NCBI GenBank assembly: GCA_963848675.1 | Contig: CAWKEY010000043.1 | Span: 1-11,623, forward strand | DNA from: CAWKEY01 sp963848675 | GTDB lineage: Bacteria; Pseudomonadota; Gammaproteobacteria; Methylococcales; Methylomonadaceae | Reading direction: 5' to 3' | DNA: 11,623 bases | Shown here: positions 6,467 through 11,623 of the stretch, one piece after another | Numbering within the stretch: position 1 is the stretch's first letter | How the letters are laid out: each line of letters begins with the position of its first letter | Position numbers and translations under genes: made by a program | Notes under the pieces: model-generated | Told to the model about the DNA's origin: nothing | Seen by the model: the letters and a program-made list of their open reading frames with translations, nothing else | The model's database searches: none

Positions 6467-6747
6467 GGACTTCAATAGCAAATTACAAAGTATGGTTTCA
6501 GAAGAATTGTAGTCTGCCAAAGAAAATACTCTTTGAGAAGCTGAATAGGAAACTAATTGGCTACTATAACTACTATGGAGTGACTGGGAATTTTCAAAGT
6601 CTCAATGATTTCGTGTTTCGAGTTATAGGACTACTTTTCAAATGGCTTAACCGACGTAGTCAGCGAAAGAGCTACAACTGGACAGGCTTTGGAGCGCTGA
6701 TTAAGCATTTTAGAATAGCCAAACCACGCATACTTCATGCTTTATAA
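6467..6747 (+). pseudogene. ltrA: Intron 1 maturase, fragment 3 (maturase domain C-terminus)
   Basis: Joined to base 5515 this frame gives RNKLRTSIANYKVWFQKN, then LFEKLNRKLIGYYNYYGVTG, RVIGLLFKWLNRRSQRKSYN and WTGFGALIKHFRIAKPRI, ending at the TAA at 6745-6747. This is the standard maturase (X) domain and C-terminal tail of group II intron proteins; no HNH domain follows. The three fragments sum to 1276 nt; without the extra A that is 425 codons (424 residues), a usual length. No start codon or promoter serves this piece. Confidence 0.92.
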
Positions 6748-6787
6748 GAATTATAAGGAAGCCGTGTGCAAAGTGAGCAGTTTTGAA

Positions 6788-6821
6788 GAGCCCTGTGCGG
6801 TAATTCCGCACGCAGGGATCT
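6788..6821 (+). ncRNA. Group II intron domain V (intron 1)
   Basis: A 34-nt hairpin, the canonical domain V length. It has a GAGC start, CCCTG/CAGGG lower stem, CG bulge and TGCGG/CCGCA upper stem with a short TAATT loop. It lies 40 nt after the maturase stop codon. The GGGGG that should open domain VI (6826-6830) has no complementary run downstream. Confidence 0.87.
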
Positions 6822-6834
6822 GTGAGGGGGCAAG

Positions 6835-6918
6835 ATCGTTCGTTATTTATCCGACGAAGAAAAACCACGTTTACTTAAAGCGGCTAAAGATATTGGTGGG
6901 AAGTTTTACCTAACGGTC
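6835..6918 (+). pseudogene. Tyrosine recombinase (integrase), internal fragment
   Basis: About 28 codons reading IVRYLSDEEKPRLLKAAK and then ...YLTV. This is the start of the phage-integrase catalytic domain, just before the segment that holds the first catalytic arginine. The N-terminal half is missing: upstream is intron 1, and the DNA before intron 1 is a resolvase tail rather than integrase. At GTC (6916-6918) an IS110-family element begins, and the gene resumes at GTC (9788-9790). Confidence 0.8.
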
Positions 6919-6948
6919 ATGAAAAAAAAGCTGCATCACCCCGGAAAA

Positions 6949-6971
6949 TGAAAGATGCTGTGCGGGAGGCG
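6949..6971 (+). repeat. Subterminal inverted repeat, left, of the IS110-type element
   Basis: TGAAAGATG followed by CTGTGCGGGAGGCG. Both blocks recur exactly, inverted, at 9757-9781, with two additional bases between them there. Confidence 0.8.
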
Positions 6972-7079
6972 GCGGGCAGAGGTCGATCAAATTTTTAGAG
7001 ATTTAATCCTGAAACCTAACGTGACCCGTCGGACTGACTCGTACCCCGGCATAAATCGTAAGAGATCGCACAGTAATAA
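6972..7079. other. Leader of the IS110-type element, left part
   Basis: There is no gene. Together with 8398-8484 it forms the ~250-nt non-coding left end upstream of the IS110 transposase, where IS110-group elements encode their bridge RNA. The ISAzo13-like element has split it. No bridge-RNA fold was assigned. Confidence 0.45.
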
Positions 7080-7135
7080 GGGATATAGAAATTATAAAAG
7101 CACCGTTTTAGGGCGAATGGTTATATCCCACCAAT

Positions 7136-8328
7136 TCAACTCTGCGGATCGTTCCAGTCGGTGCTCAAGGTTTCTTTTATCGTTGCCGCAAAGTTTGACA
7201 CCCTTCTCGTAAATGGCATCGACCAGGCATGCCATGGTGCGCATGCCTTTCCAGCAAAAATTGCCCTGCCCGCACGATTGATGACCGCATCGACCGTGCT
7301 GAGCAAGTAGCCGTTCCATGATTTTTCCAGTCCCGCCCAGTAGCGCTCAATGGCGTTGTATTTGCTGTGATAGGGCGGATAGTAAACCAGTCGCACACAC
7401 AAACCTGTCAGATCCGCAAACTCTGTCATGCGCAGCAGGAACTGACTGCGCCGTCCATTGCATTCTGGTCCATTGTCCAAATTGATGACAAGCTGCTTGA
7501 GTCCTTGTAGTTCTGGTTTCCTGTGCTGCCACCACAGAAGTAATCCATCAACCATAAAGTCGCTAGTTTTGTAGTTCGTGCCGAAGAATAGAAATGGTTT
7601 GCCTGCAACTGGCTCCAGTATGCCGCCCGGCACCAACTTCTCCTTCATGCACAGGTCATGATCCAAGGCCTTGACGGCCTCGATTCCACGAGAACGCCCC
7701 CCTCGGGAGTAGTCGCCGACATGAACCGTCGCCTTGGTGTCTATACTGATTCTCAAGCTGTGCTCATCCGCATCGGCCCTTGCGTTCACGCCTCTGACGT
7801 TTGCAAAGATGGCATCGGTTTCGTCTGTTTTTTTTGAACCTTGGACTTGGTCACTGTACGCAGTCGGTAATCCTGGCGATTCAAGAGATTTGAGAGGGTG
7901 CGTACGCTGGGCAAGTCTGCGTCAGACCAGCCCTTTTGCACGAGCGCCTCGCGCACCGTCTTGGCAGTCATGTGGGTGTACAGCAAGGTGGTGCGCAAGC
8001 TCGATTCGGATTCGCTATGAGGCTCCATGATGGCTTGTATTTCAGCCAATAGCTTGGGGTGCTTGTCTTCGGTTTTTGGCTTGCCTCGGGCACTGAGGTC
8101 ATTGATGCAAACGATGCCTGTTTGATATTCATGAATGCCCAATTCAACGGATCTTCGATTCCAACCGAACACATCCTCCGCCACACGGGGCTTGCCATTG
8201 AGCAACGCAATCGTTACATCACCCATCGCGCGCCGCCGCTCTGGCCATGCAATCAAATCAATCAGACGCCCAATCAAGTTCACCATCTCCGTAGAGACAC
8301 CGTTGCGCGCCAAGGTGGATGGCTTCAT
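7136..8328 (-). CDS. ISAzo13-family transposase (two frames, -1 shift)
   Basis: Frame 1 runs from the ATG at 8328 (or 8343) to a TGA at 7788-7786. Frame 2 runs to 7136. Frame 2 upstream of its apparent GTG start reads TDAIFANVRGVNARADADE, clearly conserved protein, so the real product crosses frames at the A8 run (minus strand, 7835-7828) with a -1 shift. That gives about 397 residues. DDE residues are visible: SIDTKATVHVG, VINLDNGPE and SKYNAIERYW. I prefer the ATG at 8328, which has GGAG 9 nt upstream; the ATG at 8343 has no ribosome binding site. The shift may be programmed (A-run slippage is common in ISs) or a lesion. Confidence 0.85.
7828..7835 (-). promoter_or_regulatory. A8 slippery run, candidate -1 frameshift site
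   Basis: On the coding strand eight A's precede C. Slipping back one base converts the reading CAA AAA AAA CAG to one continuing ACA GAC GAA, which enters the conserved downstream frame. No stimulatory stem-loop was established. Confidence 0.55.
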
Positions 8329-8331
8329 AAG

Positions 8332-8364
8332 TAATAACTCCATTTGTGCGAAATGGAGTTATTA
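8332..8364 (-). promoter_or_regulatory. Hairpin occluding the transposase start (read-through protection)
   Basis: Perfect 14-bp arms TAATAACTCCATTT and AAATGGAGTTATTA surround a 5-base loop. In a minus-strand transcript from outside the IS, the second arm contains the GGAG ribosome binding site and the first ATG, so both would be paired. See the matching internal -10 at 8361-8366. Confidence 0.65.
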
Positions 8365-8366
8365 TA
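8361..8366 (-). promoter_or_regulatory. TATAAT -10 box of the ISAzo13-like transposase
   Basis: A consensus TATAAT on the minus strand just inside the right terminal repeat. The -35 region is weak (AAGGCA at 17 bp). Transcription would begin near 8354, inside the first hairpin arm, so the native transcript could not form the hairpin. Confidence 0.5.
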
Positions 8367-8484
8367 AACGGTGCTTTAATAATTGCCTTATCCCTAAGAC
8401 CTCGGGCTGTTCAAGCCTGAAGGTGAATTCAGTCTGACATCCGCCGCCTCCCTGAGCATCAAGTTTACACCCTGGGAGGTCATG

Positions 8485-9700
8485 ATGGAATTAACCGCAG
8501 TCTATCGTTGTGTGGCGGCGCTGGATGTACACCAAGCCAAGCTGACCGTCTGTGTCTTGTCTGAAAACGACCTGGGCGAGGTCGTCACCGAAGTGCGCGA
8601 GTTTGGTGGCTTTAAACGGGATCGGCGTGAAATGGCGGCGTGGGTAGCGTCCTTTCATCCGGAACTGGTGGTGATGGAAAGTACGGGCATTTATTGGAAG
8701 AGTCCCTATGCGGCATTAGAGTGGTATGGTTTGAATTTGGCCGTGGTCAATGCTCGCCATGTCAAACAAGTCCCTGGACGCAAGACGGATATCAACGACG
8801 CCCAGTGGCTGGCCATTCTGGCCCGAAGCGGTTTGTTGCGAGGGGGGCTTCGTGCCGCCTCGACAGTTTCGGGAATATCGCCTGATCGCCCGGCAACTGC
8901 AAAAGTTGACCGGTATCGCCTCTGGCGAGAAAAACCGCTTGCATAAACTGTTGACCGACGCCGGCATCCGTCTGTCCGTCGTGGTCAGCGATTTGTATGG
9001 CAAATCGGCCAAAGCCATGATTACGGGATTGCTGGACGGCGAAACGCCCGAGCAATTGCTGACCCATGCCGATCCGCGTCTCAAAGCCACGCCCGACGAA
9101 TTACGCGAGGCCTTGGAGGGCGATTTGTCGGACAGTCACCGTTTCGTCATCCGCGAACTAATGATACATATCGACGAATTGGAAGCGCGCATCCTGCGGT
9201 TCCGTCAAACCCTGCTGAATCATTTGAGTGACTATCAAGTGATCCTGCAAAATTTACAAACGATACCGGGTATCGACGAATTTAGCGCGGCGATGCTATT
9301 GGTCGAAATCGGCGACGACATGAGTGCCTTTGGCTCACCCGATAAACTGGCCTCCTGGGCCGGCGTCTGTCCCGGCCAAAACGAATCGGCCGGCAAACGC
9401 CAATCGGCCAGGGCGCGCAAAGGCAATCCTTATGTGCGACGCATCTTGTGCGAAGCCGCCAATGCCGCTAGTCGAACCCGATGTGGATTGCAGGAAAAGT
9501 TCAAGGGGTTGCTGATAAGACGCGGACGAAAACGCGCTATTTTTGCCATCGCCCACAAATTACTGAAAACCGTGTTTTTGTTAATCCAGCGCGGCGATTA
9601 TTACCGGGATGCCGATACGGACTACGAAGCACTGACTGTCCAGCGCAATGCGCCGCGCTGGATCAAGAAGCTCATTCAATACGGCTATATCACACCTTAA
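8485..9700 (+). pseudogene. IS110-family transposase, frameshifted
   Basis: The N-terminal frame has the DEDD residues: ALDVHQAK, VVMESTGIYW and GRKTDINDAQWLAIL. It then reads GLLRGG and leaves the conserved frame at a G6 run (8842-8847). The second frame continues FVPPRQFREYRLIARQLQKL, then TIPGIDEFSAAMLL, SWAGVCPGQNESAGKR and RARKGNPYVRRIL (C-terminal Transposase_20 domain). Removing one G gives 405 codons (404 residues), a normal length. The ATG at 8485 was chosen over 8482 because GGGAGG ends at 8479. Known role of the family: bridge-RNA-guided recombination. As written the gene is broken by a +1 change. Confidence 0.9.
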
Positions 9701-9756
9701 CGGGCGTGTTGGTCAAACATCATTTTTTTTAGGCCTGTTTAGGTCAGGCTCGCGCT

Positions 9757-9781
9757 CGCCTCCCGCACAGGGCATCTTTCA
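9757..9781 (-). repeat. Subterminal inverted repeat, right, of the IS110-type element
   Basis: The inverted partner of 6949-6971: CGCCTCCCGCACAG, then GG, then CATCTTTCA. It lies 6 bases before the GTC where the integrase resumes, whereas the left copy lies 30 bases inside the other edge. Confidence 0.8.
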
Positions 9782-9787
9782 CAGTAA

Positions 9788-10246
9788 GTCTTGATGGCAC
9801 TTACTACAGGGATGCGTAAAGGTGAACTTGACCGGTTACGCTGGAATGACATTGATTTTGATAAGGGACTGGCAATGTTATCCGACACCAAAAACGGAAC
9901 GCCACGTCACACACCCATTCCAAGCGTTATTATCGACGAACTCAAAAAACACCGGGAAGTTGGCAATGGTCTACTATTTCCATCCAGCTTAGACCCAAAC
10001 CAAGCATTCGATTATAGAAAGCAATGGCTTAAATGCCTAAGAGCGGCCAAAATTGAAAACTTCCGGTGGCATGACTTACGCCATGACACCGCCTCAACAT
10101 TGGCGCGGGACGGTCGGACATTAAAAGAAATAGCCGAAATCCTTGGTCACAAGAGCCTTGCCAGTACCGATCGTTATACGCATTTATCGACTGCACATAA
10201 ATCTCAAGTGCTGAATGATACGATGGCGAAGTCTATTAGTTTATAA
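9788..10246 (+). pseudogene. Tyrosine recombinase (integrase), C-terminal catalytic part
   Basis: About 152 codons hold the whole catalytic set: the first arginine in TTGMRKGELDRLRW, the lysine in DTKNG, HDLRH (H and R), the second histidine in LGHKSLASTDRYTHLS, and the nucleophile tyrosine in that same RYTH. An upstream TAA (9785-9787) closes the frame. The piece continues the fragment at 6835-6918 across the IS110-type element. The N-terminal arm-binding and core-binding domains are not in the window. A short protein could start at the TTG at 9791 or the ATG at 9794, but it would lack DNA-binding parts, so it is treated as a remnant. Confidence 0.9.
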
Positions 10247-10254
10247 TCCGATTT

Positions 10255-10309
10255 AGCCAGTCTATCCCGACGGGGGAGAATCGCGGAGTCATAGCCCGCT
10301 TGACTGGCT
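10255..10309. repeat. Inverted repeat just after the integrase
   Basis: AGCCAGTC (10255-10262) and GACTGGCT (10302-10309) are perfect 8-bp arms around a 39-base centre, starting 8 bases after the integrase stop. It could be a recombinase binding or attachment region, or an RNA stem. The role is unknown. Confidence 0.5.
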
Positions 10310-10383
10310 TACCGAGCATTTTAATTCAGCTTTGACGTATTGATATGAGTCAAAAGCTAACTATCTCTACTGGCAGCTCACGA

Positions 10384-10420
10384 CCCTTATGCAGAGCTAT
10401 GCATAATGAAGAGGGTTTTT
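10384..10420 (+). terminator. Terminator-like hairpin downstream of the integrase
   Basis: TTATGCA (10387-10393) and TGCATAA (10400-10406) pair around a 6-base loop. Outer CCC and GGG can add to the stem with a bulge, and T5 (10416-10420) follows. It is 138 bases after the integrase stop. Confidence 0.5.
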
Positions 10421-10490
10421 AGTCTAGCGGTCGCGGCGCAAACAAGTATTAAAAACCTGTCGGACTGTCACCGCGACTGGTTGACTAAAA
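10416..10490. repeat. Imperfect long inverted repeat
   Basis: TTTTTAGTC and GTCGCGG (10416-10436) are mirrored by CCGCGAC and GACTAAAAA (10470-10490), with a 5-base mismatched centre in each arm. The segment between holds the first copy of a direct repeat. The pattern suggests protein binding sites or a structured RNA; no family was recognised. Confidence 0.55.
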
Positions 10491-10504
10491 ATCCTGTTGG
10501 ACTG
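10456..10504. repeat. Direct repeat pair CCTGTYGGACTG
   Basis: CCTGTCGGACTG (10456-10467) and CCTGTTGGACTG (10493-10504) differ at one base. Each is preceded by A5 and followed by related C/G-rich bases, with a 37-bp start-to-start spacing. They overlap the inverted repeat above. Confidence 0.6.
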
Positions 10505-10763
10505 AACCGCCGCTCAGGCTTTGAAATTATGGGGATTGAATGAGAGCGGCATCATCGAGTCAGGGTGCTAAACAGAGACAAAGACATAATGCCGGAACCA
10601 GGTATTAATTTCTGACTGGTTTTCAGGGTATTGAATGGCTGCAATATACTAATTGATGGGTAAACAAGCCGCAATATGAGCGTATTACCGCAAACCTTGC
10701 CCACGCGGACCAAAGGAAGGTTGTCATTCCGTTTGGGTATTCCGGAAATGTTTAGCTGCATTT
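10505..10763. other. Non-coding stretch between integrase repeats and IS91-type gene
   Basis: I see no convincing gene. The part next to the IS91-type stop codon should contain the terminal (ori-type) end of that element, because IS91 elements have it beyond the 3' end of the transposase gene, but I could not define a boundary. Confidence 0.4.
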
Positions 10764-11623
10764 TCATGTGGTCAGGCATAAACTTTCTCCAGGTGGCCCG
10801 CGAGGCAGCGTGCCGGGCAGGAAGGTTTCGATGCAAATCATGTGGCCCTGATGACACTTCGGACAATCCCGTAGCGATTTGCCGGTGAGTTGTTCGTAGC
10901 GGTCACGATAGTCTAACGAGGTATCGTTGATTTTGACGGCGGGAGTTGGGGCGTTGAGTAACGCCCGGCAGCGAGCCAGCTTAACCGCGCGATAGCGATT
11001 GGTAAGAAGGCCGTAATGCCGGATCCGTTGAAACCCGCTGGGTAGGACGTGCAATAGAAATCGACGAATGAACTCATCAGCCTCCAGGCACATCACTTTC
11101 TGGCGTGAATCGTGGCGGTAATCCTTCCAGTGAAAACGGACCTTACCATCCACGAAGTCGATTAAGCGATGATTGGCAATGGCCACCCGATGCGTATAGC
11201 GCCCCAGATACTCAAGGACATGCTGAGGACCGCCGAAAGGTGGTTTGGCGTAAACCACCCACTCGACCTTTCGTACTGGAGCCAGATACTGGGCAAAAGC
11301 ATCGGGATTCAGAAGCGCTTCAAGTCCGTTAAAAAAATGCAGTTGCCCACTATCAAAGGCAGCCTGCAATTGTTCCAGAAATAACCGGCGAAACAACCGC
11401 GAAAGCACACGCACTGGCAGAAAAAAGCCTGGCCGACAGGAGATCCAGCGCTCGCCATCAGCACTCAAACCACCGCCGGGCACGACACAATGCAAATGTG
11501 GGTGGTGCTGCAAGTTTTGCCCCCAGGTATGGAGAATAGCGATGAAGCCGATCTCGGCGCCCAAGTGCTTAGGAGTGGCAGCGATCGTGCGCAAGGTTTC
11601 GGCGGTGGCGTGAAACAAGAGGT
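10764..11623 (-). CDS. IS91-family transposase (Y2 type), partial at the window edge
   Basis: The frame is open past base 11623, so the N-terminal part lies outside. Visible are AILHTWGQNLQHHPHLHCVV with the HUH metal-binding histidines (HPHLHC), then GGGLSADGERW, LEYLGRYTHRVAIANHRL carrying the region of the catalytic tyrosine, and a C-terminal CPKCHQGHM zinc-binding motif. This is the IS91/IS801 type of rolling-circle transposase, which nicks single-stranded DNA and moves from an ori to a ter end. The 286 visible codons cover most of the catalytic region without interruption. The element points away from the integrase and may carry neighbouring DNA by one-ended transposition. Confidence 0.92.
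   Translation of the reverse strand, partial: LLFHATAETLRTIAATPKHLGAEIGFIAILHTWGQNLQHHPHLHCVVPGGGLSADGERWISCRPGFFLPVRVLSRLFRRLFLEQLQAAFDSGQLHFFNGLEALLNPDAFAQYLAPVRKVEWVVYAKPPFGGPQHVLEYLGRYTHRVAIANHRLIDFVDGKVRFHWKDYRHDSRQKVMCLEADEFIRRFLLHVLPSGFQRIRHYGLLTNRYRAVKLARCRALLNAPTPAVKINDTSLDYRDRYEQLTGKSLRDCPKCHQGHMICIETFLPGTLPRGPPGESLCLTT

Larger units (their letters stand above)
2023..6840 (+). mobile_element. Group II intron 1, interrupted by intron 2 and an IS
   Basis: The intron begins with GTGCGAC, the bacterial group II 5' consensus. It has a ~630-nt structured 5' region, a maturase gene in three pieces and a canonical domain V (6788-6821). About 1.87 kb of intron 2 and 0.95 kb of an IS5-like element are nested inside. 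The 3' end is unclear: the bases after domain V do not form a convincing domain VI and soon become recombinase codons, so 6840 is an approximate limit. Splicing is therefore doubtful. Confidence 0.85.
7080..8394 (-). mobile_element. ISAzo13-like insertion sequence
   Basis: A 1315-bp element with 29-bp imperfect terminal inverted repeats (7080-7108 and 8366-8394, 25 of 29 identical, outermost GGGATA) and TAA on both sides (7077-7079, 8395-8397). It encodes one transposase on the minus strand, produced from two overlapping frames. It sits in the leader of the IS110-type element. Confidence 0.85.
6919..9787 (+). mobile_element. IS110-family element splitting the integrase (with ISAzo13-like insert)
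   Basis: The element spans from the GTC at 6916-6918 to the repeated GTC at 9788-9790. The integrase reads continuously if the two are joined (YLTV followed by LMALTTGMRKGEL). It carries a DEDD transposase gene and a subterminal inverted repeat (6949-6971 with 9757-9781). Without the nested ISAzo13-like insert (7080-8397, one TAA included) it is about 1.55 kb, normal for IS110. The exact ends are inferred from the integrase frame. Confidence 0.72.

Noticed and set aside
6955..7212. 85-codon plus-strand frame spanning the IS110 leader and the ISAzo13-like end
   Set aside because: It crosses an insertion boundary at 7080 and overlaps a terminal inverted repeat, so it cannot be an ancestral gene.
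8400..9760. Weak direct similarity between GGGCTGTTCAAGCC (8403-8416) and the bases near 9732
   Set aside because: Too many mismatches to be called element ends; the strong inverted repeat at 6949-6971/9757-9781 is better supported.
10676..10888. 70-codon plus-strand frame at the end of the IS91-type gene
   Set aside because: It overlaps the conserved IS91 transposase C-terminus on the minus strand and has no family features.
1..11623. CRISPR array, tRNA or rRNA genes
   Set aside because: No regularly spaced repeats, cloverleaf or rRNA-like sequence was seen on either strand by eye.

Overview
This window is a dense cluster of nested and broken mobile elements. It contains no housekeeping gene, tRNA or rRNA. 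The mixture (a Tn3-type transposon with a toxin-antitoxin pair, two group II introns with LtrA-type maturases, IS5-, IS110-, ISAzo13- and IS91-type elements, a tyrosine recombinase) and the moderate base composition fit the accessory DNA or a plasmid of a proteobacterium, most plausibly a gammaproteobacterium. That assignment is an inference; nothing here is a taxonomic marker.

Layout. 1-201 is the 3' end of a group II intron (copy A). It lies antisense in the 5' part of a Tn3-family transposase gene, whose first ~81 codons survive on the minus strand (203-446). Next come a promoter and operator-like palindrome, a DUF433-type antitoxin (621-851), an overlapping DUF5615/PIN-like toxin (848-1234), a resolution-site-like palindrome and a serine resolvase (1360-1926). 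The order tnpA(-) / toxin-antitoxin / tnpR(+) is that of a Tn3-family transposition module with an embedded toxin-antitoxin pair.

From 2023 to about 6840 lies a second, different group II intron (intron 1). Its maturase gene is broken twice. A complete copy of the first intron type (intron 2, 3413-5280, identical to copy A over the 201 bases that overlap) has inserted inside the codon after the catalytic FADD motif. An IS5/IS1031-like element (5516-6463) has inserted further downstream. Removing intron 2, the IS with one TTA duplication and one extra A restores exactly 425 codons. The 3' end of intron 1 runs, without a recognisable domain VI, into the middle of a tyrosine recombinase gene.

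That recombinase gene (6835-6918 plus 9788-10246) is itself split by an IS110-family element (about 6919-9787), and an ISAzo13-like element (7080-8394, TAA duplication) has inserted into the leader of the IS110 element. The IS110 transposase has a frameshift in a G run. The ISAzo13-like transposase needs a -1 shift at an A8 run. Its start region carries a 14-bp-arm hairpin that should silence read-through transcripts. Downstream of the recombinase (10247-10763) is non-coding DNA with inverted and direct repeats and a terminator-like hairpin. The window ends in an IS91-family transposase on the minus strand (10764 to the edge).

Functionally, the toxin-antitoxin pair, the resolvase, the intron 2 maturase, the IS5-like transposase and perhaps the ISAzo13-like transposase look intact. 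Tn3 tnpA, the intron 1 maturase, the recombinase and the IS110 transposase are disrupted. The insertion order can be read from the nesting: intron 1 precedes intron 2 and the IS5-like element, and the recombinase precedes IS110, which precedes ISAzo13.
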